A stretch of DNA of 64,000 nt, taken from NCBI RefSeq assembly GCF_008831285.2, contig NC_045144.1, positions 16,824,590 to 16,888,589 of the forward strand, given 5' to 3'. The position numbers were made by a program, and so were the translations under genes. This DNA is from Nymphaea colorata (lineage: Eukaryota > Streptophyta > Magnoliopsida > Nymphaeales > Nymphaeaceae). Below the pieces are notes generated by a model that was not told where the DNA came from, searched no databases, and saw nothing but the letters and a program-made list of their open reading frames with translations. Shown in pieces: positions 11,360 to 23,350 of the stretch (positions are counted from its first letter, which is position 1; each line of letters starts with the position of its first letter).

Positions 11360-14300
11360 GTCCAAAAGATTGGGTCAACTTCATAGAATATTAATACTAG
11401 TGCTCCATGAATCTGCCTTAGATTCATAAAATATTTACAAAGTGTCATTGCAGCAACTAAAACATTTATAAAGTGCTCTATGAATACAACTAAAGATTGG
11501 GCCCACTTCATGAACACCTAATTTTAGTGTTATATGAATCAGTTCAATCCCTAAGAAGACTCATCCAACACATACAGAGTGTTCCAACTGCCAAATGAAC
11601 TTGAAATATGATAGGTAGTCAAAGTTGTATCAAGGAAAAGGATTTACGTGTATGATGAAGGACAAGGGATACACTTCATGATCTTGAAGAGGAAACTTTC
11701 TACCATTGTTTTTTCTTGGAAAGTTTTTAAAACAGGTAAAGTCGTAGCATATAAAGACATATGAACAGGTGCTAACACCTTCACGTACATGCAAAACAAT
11801 CATAACTAGACCATGCTCCTTCTTTATCTCAGCCTCTTTTCTGTACCAATTTCTTCGTACTGGTGTTTGGTAGTAAGAAGCACAATACTCCTATTTAAAT
11901 CTGGTTAGGTCTAATGGATCTCTAAATTTTTTGTTTCCAAATTTTTTCACTCGTCTTCTTATATAGAGTGGAATATTTCTTAGGGTGTACCTCTAGCTAC
12001 CAGAACCCTAGTTTCGTAAAGCACAAGATTTATCTAGAGCAAAGGCATTATTATCTACCCTAAACCGAGCTCCTACCTAATTACTTTCTATTATTTAGTT
12101 TCAACAGAGAAAGAATATATTTGGTATTTTGATTTTGCGTGAGTAGAAGTATTTCATCTGATTGCTTACAGGAGAGCTTATACTCTCATCCAACTCATTT
12201 TTCCTCCAAGATATAGGATTGACTTTGATGTCTTGGCATGCCACCCCCACCATGCTTCAATTTGTGTGCAAGTAGCTCGTCTTTTATAGCACAAGGGGTT
12301 GAGTACACCTGAAGGATTCAAAAGGAAAACTTGCTGCCTACCAGCTTCCATCCCAACTATTGCGACCTGCTCACGGAACGGTGGTTGATTATCATCTCAA
12401 ACTCATTAGTCATGTTAAATCGAAAAGAAATTAGAGTTGATAATTAAACTTAAGTCCATTAATCAAGGATACATAATCTTATAATTAATGCTCGTGCTGC
12501 AGTAAGAACTTGAATTAAGTTCCGTATTTGCTAAATTAGAATACAAATCTAATTAATCCTAAGAAGATTATGGGTACTGCTTTCTCAATTGTATGACCGG
12601 GCACTGCTCGCTTCTGAGTCTCCGTTCATCTTTTTTTTTTTTTCAAAATTTCTCAATACGTCTACTTCTTTCTGAATTTTCTGATAAATTAACCTTTTAG
12701 AGCCACCACCGAGAAATTGAAGGCACATCATGATGTTATGATGTTAACATGAGAAGGCATGTTCCCACGTTTTAATAGCATTGACATTTTGATAATTCTA
12801 TAGGGGCGAACTTTTTCACATTCCAGTTTTGCGGTCATGAAGAGAGGGGTCCTCCATTTAACTTGCAGGAGCATTTTAGTTTTTTTATCTCATCATCTCT
12901 TAGGGACCATAACATATAACCTGTTTTTCCTTAAAATAGAAAAGTTAAAGGTGAAACTAATTTCTTTACAGCACAGTAAAAGCAAAATGTCCTTAAAAAA
13001 CTTTTTCCTGAAACAAAATTCAATCAACACAGATCTTCCTGCCCAAACCATAAGATTGACATAAAAATAATTTTCTAGAGTTACCCTGACATCTGAAGCT
13101 TGGATTGTTGAGAGAAAAGCAAAGGTGGAAACCAAATTAGATGTGATGAAAATGTTCATTACTTTTTTTTTCCTTGTTATTCTTTTTTGATCCATCATGT
13201 TGGATCGATCGGTCCTGATTACATTGTTAGATAACTTTGAAAAGGTAAAATCACCATTCAATTTTTCTCTCTCTATATATAATTTTGAATCATGAATCTA
13301 GAGATAACATACATGTAGGAACATCTACATCAAATCTAAACCGAGTAATCTAAGATGGGACGGTCCAAATTTTTCTCCTTCATCCCTCCCTCTTCCACGT
13401 GCTGCAAAGGGGAGCCACCGAGGCTCCTCCTTTTGCTCTACCCGCCTGTGACGGCAGGGGAGGAGCTGCCGGGCTCCTTCTTTTGCAAGACGAGAGAGAG
13501 AATGAGAGGGAAAAGGGAGGGCCATCTAGATTGTAAATCTGATGGCCTAGATTTGATGTTCTTAGATGACTAGATTGAGGCAAGAAATCAAGAACTAAAA
13601 TGCTCTTGTGCTTGATAAAAGGGACGACTAGATCTCCCTTTTGCAAAAATAAAAAATAAAAATATGCGATTTCTGAAAATGATGTCTAAATCACCTGGGC
13701 TTTTTTCCAAGCCTGTGTGTTTTTAGGCAGGTAGAGATGTCAACATATCTGATTTGGATCAGATATTTGATGGAAATGTTTCAAATATGATCCGATTAAG
13801 AAATGACATCCAAAGATTCGGGTTTGGATCAGATTTAAGTTTAAATAAATATCCTTCATCCAATGCTCATATGTTTTGAAGATTGGCAAGATTCTATTCA
13901 ATGTTGGCATTCAGATTCAGATACGAATGTACAAATGACACTTGGATTAAGAATTGGATTTCAGATATGACTTTTTTTTTATTCAAATTCAAATATATGA
14001 ATATATGAAAAAGTGGATATGGTATGTCTGATTAAAATCCAATCCATTGACTACACACGAATGATGAATTTGAGAAATGTCTAAAAGGTAAATGTTAACA
14101 GAGAAAAATAGTCAAGATAGGCAAAAGAGAAAAAAAAAAGGAATCACGAACGAAGCCTTCTTTGCATCGTTATACCGTCTCCTTCTTTGTTCTCCAATAT
14201 TATTGCCGCCTTCTGACGGCATGTTGGTCTATTTGGAAGCTTGCTTTTCTCCCGCGCGTTCCCTGCTTGCTTCCTATCTCGATGGCTGCATCCTAAGAGA

Positions 14301-14585
14301 TGTTTTTCCTCTTGGTGCGCTACCGGAGGCAATGTTGCAAACATTGGTTCTTGAACCGAATCGGCAGGGTTACCACTCAATTGGTTGTGAACCAGTCAAA
14401 AATAATTACAAAGATTTGAAAACTTCAATAAAAATATATAAAATGAATGAACGATATTAAACTACTTTATAAAGAAACTATTTTGAAATATGTGATGCCT
14501 TTTGACCAGCCACCAATGGTCAGCTTGCCACCAATTCGATTAGAACTAGCTGACCCTCAACATCTGCTTAGGGTCTTCTCCATTT

Positions 14586-14622
<37 letters not shown>

Positions 14623-14950
14623 TGAAAATACTAATAGCAAAAAAATATATATGACCATACATGATAAACGAATTGAAAGTAATATAAGGGTAAATGAAAA
14701 TGGATGGCGTATTGACAACAGCATTGTTATAATGTTATGTTTTCTTATTCTAAAAACATATATACAATGAGTGGAGAAGTGTGAGGATTCCAAAACGGAC
14801 AAATTGAAAGAATCGATCATGAAGCGGAGGCGAAGTGAATTATTTGCAGTGAAACATTGTTAAGTGAATTACTGAAATGCTGGCCTTCCCACGTTTGAGA
14901 AACAGTTTCTGTAAGCTACATTCCTGGCCCTTTCTGTAAGGACGTTTCAG
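11360..14950. other. Intergenic DNA upstream of X8 copy 2
   Basis: No convincing gene. The block at 11640-11820 is shared with the areas ahead of X8 copies 1, 3 and 5. Positions 13325-13650 have several overlapping open frames on both strands in locally GC-richer sequence with no recognisable domain; I treat them as non-coding. Positions 14077-14400 are homologous to 1060-1370 and share a CTTCTGACGGCATGTT word and an ACTCAATTGGTTGTGAACC word. An (AT)n tract lies at 14587-14620. Confidence 0.6.
13734..14055. mobile_element. Fold-back/MITE-like repeat of the GGATGTCAA family
   Basis: Starts with AGAGATGTCAAC and is rich in GGAT/ATCC words such as GATTTGGATCAGATA and ATCCAATCCATTGAC. It is related to 17528-17990, 19306-19748 and 61413-61797. 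The right end is less well defined than in the other copies. Confidence 0.45.
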
Positions 14951-15014
14951 GTAAATATAGAGCGGCGTGAGGTGATTAGGTGGCCTTCTTTGGACTGTTG
15001 TGAATTTTTTCATC

Positions 15015-15022
15015 TATAAATT
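15015..15022 (+). promoter_or_regulatory. TATA box of X8 copy 2
   Basis: TATAAATT lies 88 bp upstream of the ATG, with the shared downstream CTCACTTGCAAGAGC block. Confidence 0.7.
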
Positions 15023-15102
15023 GGGACGCTTCCTCTCACTCTCACTTGCAAGAGCATCATACACCACCTGAACATCAGTCTTTCTTCTTCTGCTAGAGTA
15101 AT

Positions 15103-16569
15103 ATGGCGTCTAGAGTGACCATGACTCCCTTCGCAGTTGTTCTTCTGATGTTCATCTCGACTTATGGTACTGATCTCTTACTATTGCTTTTGTATCATAC
15201 AGTGTATATTGTTCCCTCTTGTTGTTTCTCTTCCTCATTTTGAACAGTTTTTTGCTGATCAGTTTGTTGATATATCTTGTAAATTGCGGATAGAATTTTC
15301 ACATTAGTTTTAAGTTCTTCATTGATAGTTTCTCACTTTGTTTCGATGACTGACGATTTTTCAGGATCGTTGGTGAAGGTGGCAAATGGGCAGGTACTTT
15401 TATACATTCTGCAATGGCTGCATTTCATTCTGTTTATACAACTTCCATTTTTCGTCTCTTCTGCTGCTGCAGAATTCGTGTCCTTAACCTTCTGGTCCAG
15501 TTTTCCATACTGTCTGCCTCTATTTTATTCTTTTTTCTCTGATCCCACTTTGAGTAGACTCAATTCTTATGGACTGTCTTGCTTCTTCTGAGGTCCCTAT
15601 TTGTTTTCATTCCATCTTAAAAATTTTACATTGGAAGAACTGAAACAGAGCTCAGTTCTACATGTACCAAAAAAGCTCGGTCATTTTCCTTATCATCTGA
15701 AGAAGGACAAAGTTGCTGACAAGCTGCTGACGTTTTATTTATACATGGTTGCGAACAGAACAATACCTGGTGCATAGCGAGGCCCTCTGCTGAGCAAACT
15801 GTGCTTCAGAACAACATTGACTTCGCATGCTCCAATGGCGTCGACTGCAGCGTGCTGGCTTCAGGTCAGGCCTGCTCTCTCCCGGACACCATAATCAACC
15901 ATGCCTCCGTTGTCATGAACCTCTATTACAGTGCCAATGGCAGGCAGCCCTACACTTGTAGCTTTGCCAATTCTGGCCTCATCACCACTGTAGATCCGAG
16001 TAAGCCTTCTTCCTCCTCCTCATCTCTCCACTGCTAAACACTTAGATGCTATATATATACAGAACAAAATAAACCCTTGATCTTTTCCAAATCAAGCAGA
16101 AAAAAAAAGTGAAAAACCAATACCAGATGTCAGAAATGCCTATCACATTATTCTTCTTGATTTTCTTTCAACAATCTAAAAATGATAAAGAGCAGAGACT
16201 GTTCCTTCCGTCTATAGCCTCTAATGTCTATATATATAAAAACAAAAATAGGCAGGCCAACTTGAAATCTCAGGTTATGCATCTTGAAATTCCACAATAA
16301 GATGAACCTTATGTAACTGTTGGGCTAGTGTACTTTATGCCCTTATATTCAGGGAAAAAAAAAATTACAGTATAGATCCTATTGGGAAAATCACAAAATT
16401 TTGTTCACCTTTGGGAATTATAAACAAAAGGTAGGCCTAAAAAGGAAATCTCCCTTTTCCTTAGGTGTGAATGAATAGGAAATCCCTTTCCAAGTAAGTG
16501 AAATTACCTAGCAGATCAAACTAATGCAGTTCCTATTTTGCAGGCTATGGCAGCTGTGTCTATCCGTGA
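15103..16569 (+). CDS. Small secreted X8-domain (CBM43) protein, X8 copy 2
   Basis: Exons 15103-15166, 15365-15393, 15759-15999 and 16544-16569 have the same lengths (64, 29, 241, 26 nt) and phases as copy 1, giving 119 residues. The signal peptide ends in KVANGQ. The X8 domain starts NNTWC and keeps all six cysteines, and the terminal micro-exon gives YGSCVYP. The family binds beta-1,3-glucan in the wall; the exact ligand is inferred. Copies 1 and 2 are the only two X8 genes in the window that look complete. The third intron begins GTAAGCC followed by a short TTCTTCCTCCTCC pyrimidine stretch, which in copies 3 and 4 has grown into a (TC)n microsatellite. Introns 1 and 2 are short (about 200 and 365 bp). 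Confidence 0.92.
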
Positions 16570-17527
16570 AGATGCTTCAGCTGGGAAATAACAGTGCAGA
16601 ATCTACCATGAATAATTGTTAGCTTATAGTGCTGCAGCAGCCGCCGCTGCTATCTGGTCCCTCTATTTTGTAGAATTCTGGATTAGGAAAGGTGTGTGAT
16701 AGCTTTGCCATTCACATTCAATGCCCGCTGTAGTTTAATGTGTTGCTCACACTTGCTTATGCTTGGTCAGAGCAATACGTATTGCAGAAAATAATTTTTT
16801 GATTGCATCTACCTGCTGCAGATGTCTGAGGAGTCTGAACACTTCTATTAAAGCTCAAACATAATTACATAAGCAACAGTTTGAAAAAGAAAGTATAAGC
16901 AACCATGATGGGATCTTTCATTCCTGTAGAATATGCAAATCTGGAGGATGACTTCATATATCAACACTAGAACAACATAAGACTCGTGCCATCAAGCATA
17001 AATACAAATCGAGTTGACATAATTCACATAAAGCTTTCAAGCCATGGCAGAAATCGAGAATCCTTCTTAATTTCTTATATCTTCTCTGCCAAAATGAAAA
17101 TTTTTCAAATTGTTTCCACTTTGCATTTGTTAGATATCCAGGATACTGTCAGGTCCTTGGCATGAGAATCCCCAACTTATTAAGACCCACCATATCTGCG
17201 AAGATAAAATGAGATTTCTTATAAATTCCTGCACATAAGGCCCCAAGAATAGGAAGCAGAAGGCAGACAATATATGAACTTCTTAACGCATGTATCACTA
17301 AATCCTAAATAAATACAAAAGAGAAACTTATGAAAAAGCCCAATTGACCATACTATAGGCCTTTGCATGTCTTCTTAATACGATAATAGCAACGCAGAAC
17401 ACTAGCGTGAGCCCAACATCTCATCGGTCTTGAGAACCGTTTCATGAATGAACCTAGCATAATTGCGCAACGGGGACCATTTGTTGAATGAAACTCTGAG
17501 TGAAGGAGAAGTTCCATCATTCCTTGT

Positions 17528-17990
17528 GGGGATGCCAATGGATCAGTATCTGAATTGGATATGTTGTAACCGTATCCATTTTCTGAACGAAGAAAGTCAT
17601 ATCAGAATCCAAATCCAAAATCTGATTTTACGATCCGTATCTACTTTTCGGGTATTCACATATTCAAATTCGAAGATGAACAAAGAAAAGTCATATCCAA
17701 ATCCAAATCTGAAATCAGATTTCAAATGACTGTTTTTTATATCCATATTTGAATGCAAATCCCAATTTTTAACCAAATCTTGCCAATGGCTAGAATATTT
17801 AGTTAAAACTAAATCCATTAAATCTGAATTCGGTCTTGTATATCCAAATTAGAATATGATCGGATGTCATTTCTTAAATCTGAATCAAATCCAATTTAGT
17901 AATCAGTTATTAATTTTTTTTTCATATCCAATTTTTTCAAAACCGTTCAGCTGGATATCTGATTTAAATCAGATACGTTTGACATCCCTA
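17528..17990. mobile_element. Fold-back/MITE-like repeat, GGATGTCAA family
   Basis: Left end GGGATGCCAATGGATCAG; right end, inverted, TAGGGATGTCAAACGTATC. The interior is full of ATCCAAATCC-type words. The left flank (about 17485-17527) matches the flanks at 46575-46620 and 61370-61412, so these copies arose by segmental duplication rather than independent insertion. Confidence 0.6.
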
Positions 17991-18879
17991 CCTAGTTATA
18001 GAATCCTACTTAGGGTGAGCGATCTTATACAACCAACTATGACAAAAGAAGAACATCCAGAAAAAAAAGGCACTCAAGACAATCTTGGTCTTAACCATTT
18101 TCACTAATATCTTCACCAATAAGTTAACCAAACCCAACATGCCATCTCTGTGCCTTGTGCACTGTAAGGTTTCCCCTAAGTTTGACATTGTTACCATTCT
18201 TCCCTATTAACAGGTTGATCAGCTTAATATTAGTCTGAGTTGATGTAAAACAACATTCAGCTAAATTCTTCATTAACTTTCCATTGAAAGAAACCTTAGA
18301 GAACATATTTTAAAAATTTTCGCAAGTGTCTGCTGACTTCAGAATAAAGCACCTGACGGTGCATTATTCTTCTTGGCGTAAACGTTTTTCTTTCACTAGC
18401 ATGAACAGTACGTTTTGCATGCGCTGTCATTCTTCGGATCTAGTGTCCTTATGTCTCTCTCTCTATGTGTGTGTAATTTTTTGGAAAATCTAAGAGTAAG
18501 AGCACTCAAAAGTATAGGAATAAAATATATAATCAAAGAAATATCATGTCCACTAAAAGCTAGCTTTTCATGGAAATACTGCACCACTAAGGAGCCGTGC
18601 TTCAATACCTGTTCTGAAATGCTTTATAAAAATTGTTTCAATCTAGTTTTTTTTTAATGTTTACTTAGAAGAAAGGAAACGGCCTTGCGTAAATCCTCCA
18701 AGCGTATGCCATTATGCCTCTAAGTTTGGCTTATTTTTGGATTTGGGTGGATTTACGGGACATCTTTCAATTCGGATGTCGTGTTCGACACCGTTTTTAA
18801 TCCAAAAGAATAACACATTGAAATGTGGTAGCAATAATGAGATTCTAACCTTGGATTTGGAATGTGATAGCAATCATGA

Positions 18880-18935
18880 GATTCGAACCTTGGATCCCTT
18901 ATGAGCTGACTGGTTGCGCTATGCCATCATCCTGA
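18880..18935 (-). repeat. tRNA-like/SINE-like promoter sequence 1
   Basis: On the minus strand, TGGCATAGCGCAACCA (18911-18926) resembles an A box and GGTTCGAATC (18890-18899) a B box of RNA polymerase III genes. A second, weaker B-box-like word lies near 18843. No complete tRNA cloverleaf is evident, so a tRNA-derived SINE fragment is the better reading. Confidence 0.45.
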
Positions 18936-19059
18936 AAGCCCATAGTACTATACTCTCAACCCTTACACGCTCAACAGGTAAAACTTACACTCCTCTCAAC
19001 CCTTAAACGCTCAACACGTAAAACTTACACTCTCAACGGTAAGGACTAAGGAGGGTAAT

Positions 19060-19125
19060 GCCCATGAGAATCGAACCTAACGCGACCTTTCCATGTGCTG
19101 CAGATCCAACCAGTTACATTAAACA
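19060..19125 (-). repeat. tRNA-like/SINE-like promoter sequence 2
   Basis: On the minus strand, TGTAACTGGTTGG (19106-19118) resembles an A box and GGTTCGATTC (19068-19077) matches a B box. The spacing suits a tRNA-derived SINE head. There is no clear poly(A) tail or target duplication. Confidence 0.45.
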
Positions 19126-19305
19126 ATAGTTGGCAAAGATGAATTACCAAATGGTTTCGAACTTACACGTAAATGTTTCATCCCTACATGCCATCCCAAC
19201 CATATTGTATTGGCCACAAGATGGGGTAATTGAAAAATAAAGGTTCAAGGTTTTGTGAAGGGCAGTCGATATATATATATAGTTCTTCACAAACTCATGT
19301 AAATA

Positions 19306-19748
19306 GGGATGTCAACTGATCGGATTCGGATCAGATATATCCTTAATCATATCTGCTTTTTTGGATATTCATATATTCGGATTCAAATTTGGATTCGAAT
19401 TCAAATAAAGAAAAGTCATATCCGAATCCAAATCTAAAATCCAATTTTACAATCCAAATTCGATCCGAATCCGTTTTTTATATTTATATCCAAATCCGAA
19501 TTTTGACGAATTTTGCCAATTTTTCAAATTTAATAGCATTAGATACACGGTATTTGTCTAAAAATGTATCTGATCTGAGTCCGTATTTGAACCCAATTGG
19601 ATATCTATGTATGTCCGAATCCGATCAGATTTCATTTATTAAACCCAAATCCAATCCAATTTCTTTGATATTAAATTGTTTTCAATATCCGATTTTTTTG
19701 GATCAGTTTGGTCTGATATCCGTTTCAAATAGGATATATTGACATCCT
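19306..19748. mobile_element. Fold-back/MITE-like repeat, GGATGTCAA family (best-defined copy)
   Basis: Left end GGGATGTCAACTGATCGGAT and right end, inverted, AAGGATGTCAATATATCC give inverted termini with a shared GGATGTCAA core. It is 443 bp long and its interior consists of degenerate TCCGAATCC/GGATTCGG words. It encodes nothing. Such elements are common as non-autonomous DNA transposons; the superfamily is not determined. Confidence 0.6.
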
Positions 19749-20089
19749 TAGGGTTAAAAAAGCTAGTCACCTGTTCAAATGTGAAAAACTCAACTATCTT
19801 GGTGAATGTCCGCCATATTGATTTGGTGATCATATATTCTGGTAAAATAAACTTGCCCACTTAATTTCTTACTATGTTTATACTTTTGTAGTAATTCTGT
19901 TACTTAAATGTCACTTAATGTCATTATTGATAGCGAACAGTTTGCAACGTGGTTCAAACTCAAGGAGTAAGAGGTTTAAAACCTGTGGTTGCTGAAACAT
20001 TTTGCTATTGCTATGGAATGTAAATTTATCCAACCTCTGAACAAAACCAAAACCTTTGATGTATACAGGCATGGTCTTGGAAAGAACGC

Positions 20090-20340
20090 TGGGCAAGGGG
20101 TCGGGTACCCAACCCGGTCTTGGGCTCGGGCCGACAAGTTATCAGGCCGGCCCAGTGGGCCCAACTAAGCCCACTTCGTTTCGACAAGATTTTTTAATAT
20201 ATATTTTATTGATTATTATATATAATTATAATATTTTAATATAATTAATTATATTTACACATTATATTTTTTATTAAAAATATATATTTTTAATTTAATC
20301 GAACTGGCCAGATGCCCAGACTTGCTTGAGAATTCGACGC
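20090..20340. repeat. GGGTACCC/CGGGCC-rich dispersed repeat
   Basis: A GC-rich head with words such as GGTCGGGTACCC and GGGCTCGGGCC, followed by an AT-rich tail. Related stretches occur at 610-930, 23518-23875, 51590-51760, 56490-56710, 60115-60330 and 63260-63800. It is a dispersed non-coding family of unknown class. Confidence 0.55.
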
Positions 20341-21441
20341 AGCAGCGGTTCTCCTTAATAAAACATTGAAAAAAAAAATCAGTTTGAAAATCAATGAGAA
20401 TGCTTGAAAATTATCTTTTAAAAATAAAACGCCGTTGATTTAAAAAAAGATTATCAAAATACTCAAAGCAGTACGTAGTTAAAACGGACATTATTGCTGT
20501 TCTACAATCGGCCGTCAAACTGGTTCAAATTGAAGCCAATTCAGGCGGTTAGTGTATAAATATACGTAGCGACTTCCCCAAGATACGTATTTTCAAGGCA
20601 AGGTGAGTTTTATAAGGAACCAAAGTTTTCCCAGTAGAAGATATGGTGTCTGTGAGCATATATGGTCATGAACAAGGTATGTTCTGCGTGCACAATCCCA
20701 AGGAGAAAGATTTCAAGCATTCTTTTATTGAAAGATATATTAAAACAGGCCAAGTGGTTACTTATAAAGACAAATGAATAGGCGATCCAGGTACGAGCGA
20801 ATCTATTCATCACTAGAGCATTCTCCTTCCAACATAGGATTTTGTCTGTCTAATTTTTTTTTTATATTATTTTATGCAAGTAACATAATAATATATTCAC
20901 CTTATTTGAGATTTAGTTCTTTTGAAGCAGGTTAGATATAGTTTCTGCCGATTTTTCTTGCTTGTCCTCTTATGTAGAGTGGAATATTAGGTCCGTGCCT
21001 TAGGCTAATAATCACTCCAAACTTTTGAAGCTCAAAATTCTAACTCCAGCATGCATTGGCACTACAGGCCACCCTAAACTAACCAAACTCTTCCTGACTC
21101 TATAGGGAAAGAATATGATTTTGGATATTATCCGGTGCCTTGATTATACTCTGAAACTCATTAGTCTGGTTAATTTGATCCGAAATTAGAGCCCAATTAG
21201 TCATCAAACTTTAGTCTGTTAATGAACGATCTTCTTACTGGTTCCAATCCCAATCTGATTCCTGGGGCATGTGGAAACTCCAGCTTGGCAGTGTATTGTT
21301 TATATAGGAATCCAAATCTAATTCCAAAAACACTAATAAGTCGTTTGATGGCCAAAAAAACACGCGGAACAGGACACACTTGTTTTATTTAGTTGAGTTT
21401 TCATTTGGACACAGTAAACAGAACGGACGCCTGGACAAAGG

Positions 21442-21449
21442 TATAAATT
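21442..21449 (+). promoter_or_regulatory. TATA-like box ahead of the SOSEKI fragment
   Basis: TATAAATT lies about 156 bp upstream of the SOSEKI ATG, inside the insertion. If the captured piece includes the original core promoter, the chimera could be transcribed. Confidence 0.4.
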
Positions 21450-21597
21450 ACTTCCTGTCTTAAACTTAGACTGTTCCGAGCTCGGAACAGGCTAGCACCA
21501 TCTCCTGCCCCGAGAACCCACCCCGGACCTCCTGAGTTGCCCTCTTGTCGAGCTCCTTCTCCCCCTTCTGAGTCTCCCTCTCGCCCCCGCGGAAGAA

Positions 21598-22015
21598 ATG
21601 GCGGCGAGAGCCAGAGGAGGAGGGGGAGGTAGGGTTGTTGAAATGCTGGCGAGGAGGAGCCAGGAGGCGAGCCCCGAGAGGATGATGGTCTGGACGGAGC
21701 AAAGGGCGCCGAGGCAGGAGCGCAGGGTTCTGGTGCTTTACTACCTCTGCAAGAACGGTCAGCTCGAGCATCTGCATTTCATGGAGGTTCCTCTGTATTC
21801 TGTCGAGGGGCTGTGCCTCAGAGGTGAGATTCTCCGAGAGCCTTCCGTCGTCCTTCCTATGCGCTGTTCGTTTCCGTGTTTTTCTCGTTTGTTTTTGTTG
21901 CTTTCGTTTCTTCCCGCTTCCTGAAATCGATCCTGGTTGTTCTTGTCCTTGCAGATGTGACGAGCCATCTAAACTTCCTCAGGGGAAAACGAATCACTTC
22001 TATGTACTCCAAGCG
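21598..22015 (+). pseudogene. SOSEKI-like (DUF966) 5' fragment: two exons of the DIX-like domain
   Basis: Exon 1 (21598-21823) encodes a Gly/Arg-rich leader and then VLVLYYLCKNGQLEHLHFME and VPLYSVEGLCLR, the start of the SOSEKI N-terminal DIX-like polymerising domain. Exon 2 (21955-22015) continues in phase with DVTSHLNFLRGKRITSMYSK and ends at a GT donor after SKR; the tryptophan-serine step usual in the family is missing. SOSEKI proteins mark cell corners and polarity in plants. No later exon encoding the rest of the domain or the C-terminal region is visible before HIPP-like sequence starts, so full function is not expected. A polymerising fragment cannot be excluded. Confidence 0.75.
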
Positions 22016-22424
22016 GTATGGATCGTCCATTTTCCCCTTTCTTCATCTTACTTTTTTTGCTTCTTTGTTTCCTTCTTCATCTTACTTTTTTTTGCTGAAG
22101 TTACTGTGTCTTACTCAACTTTAGCTCTGAATTTACTATTTTTTGTCGTATTTATTATACTTAGCATTTTTAGACTTTTCTTTACAGTTGCTTTGTTGAT
22201 CATTGTGTATCTTCTGATTCTTAGTCTGAACCATGTTTCTTTTTTTCAAATTTTAAGTTTTTATCCTTTAATGATTTAATTTTTCTAGAAAAGGGTGCAA
22301 ACATTTCTTACGAGTTTCGTATCTCTTTCCTTGAACAGCCGCAATTCCTGCCTACTTCATCATTGCTGACAAGACAATCCTATAGTGTGCATGGAGAAAT
22401 ACTCAGGCAAATTTTAACAATTCT

Positions 22425-22748
22425 TTGATTTCTAGCCACTCCACGCACTTGGCTTACTCTGTTTCGTCTGTTGATTTTCCCCATAGTGGTGGAGCTCATT
22501 TAGGTGGATATAGCTTCAATAATGCTGCTTACCAACAGCATCCAATGACCATGATGAACATCAATAGGTCGAACCAGAACCAGAACCAGATGCTGAATGA
22601 GAGATACATGCAGATGATGTACAACAGGTCTTCTCTCACCCCACTTGCTACCACTTCCTACTACAACTATCAGCCACAATCACAGACAGCAGAGTATGCT
22701 ACCTATTTGTTCAGTGATGATAACACCAGCAGTTGTGCCATCATGTGA
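22425..22748 (+). pseudogene. HIPP (heavy-metal-associated isoprenylated protein) 3' end with CaaX box
   Basis: Open to a TGA at 22746-22748. The C-terminus carries AEYATYLFSDDNTSSCAIM, the typical HIPP ending, with CAIM as a prenylation CaaX box. Upstream are an MMNINRSNQNQNQMLNERYM stretch and Tyr-rich sequence like the variable HIPP linker. The HMA domain and its CxxC are absent, and homology probably begins near 22490 just after a CCCCATAG acceptor-like site. The open frame starts with a non-family leader. It lies 0.4 kb after the SOSEKI exons in the same orientation, so a spliced chimera is conceivable, but frame continuity is not shown. Confidence 0.75.
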
Positions 22749-23075
22749 AGGGGAATGAAAAAAAAAGAAAAACAAAGAAATAAACATGATGTCTTTGTCT
22801 ACCGTGTTTAGAATGTAGGAGATAAGGCCTTATTAAGTGTTTCCCCTTTTTTTTTTTTATTTCAGTCCTTTGTTGAATGATCTACGGTGTTCTCGTTGGT
22901 TGCACAACATCTTGTTCGGCATAAGAGGATATGGTTCTGGCCGAATGTGTTGGAACGATATAGTTGGATGTTGCTGTAACAATGATGTGTTGCTGTAACA
23001 ATGATGTATCATGGACTAAGCTCTGTAATAAACTTCTTGCTGCTGGTTTTGTTTATGAAAATGGGATTTGCTTAT

Positions 23076-23106
<31 letters not shown>

Positions 23107-23350
23107 AAAACAAAATTGACTATAAAAAAACACAAACATTGGACAAAACAAAAACAGACACCGAAATGAACCGACAGAACGGATAAAACAAACATTTGCG
23201 AAACAAACGCTGGACAAGAGGAACTTAGTGTTTTGTTTCTAAAATCATCAAACGTTGGACAAAGAGCACCATTATCCATGAGGACATGACAGTAGTCTCA
23301 TGGACAGGATGTCCTATCCGTCGTGTCTCAATAAACAACAATCAAACGAC

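Larger units (their letters stand above)
16640..21339. other. Repeat-rich intergenic DNA between X8 copy 2 and the SOSEKI/HIPP insertion
   Basis: No intact gene is seen. The X8 3' flank runs to about 17240. Fold-back repeats lie at 17528-17990 and 19306-19748 and SINE-like sequences at 18880-19120. A GGGTACCC/CGGGCC-rich repeat lies at 20090-20340. Positions 20340-21339 are homologous to 61800-62700, and 20640-20830 belongs to the block repeated before X8 units. Confidence 0.65.
21340..23350. mobile_element. 2.0-kb insertion with imperfect inverted ends carrying SOSEKI and HIPP fragments (putative Pack-type TIR element)
   Basis: The left end GTCGTTTGATGG and the inverse of the right end GTCGTTTGATTG match at the first 10 positions; further in, ACACGCGGAACAGGACA and ACACGACGGATAGGACA are also alike. 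The flanks (about 20340-21339 and 23351-23500) are contiguous in the paralogous segment at 61800-62850, where this 2.0 kb is absent. The element carries host gene pieces and no transposase. The target duplication is unclear, so the superfamily is open. Confidence 0.55.

Noticed and set aside
13325-13650. Three overlapping open frames on both strands
   Set aside because: Low-complexity, locally GC-richer sequence; no recognisable domain, signal peptide or splice context.
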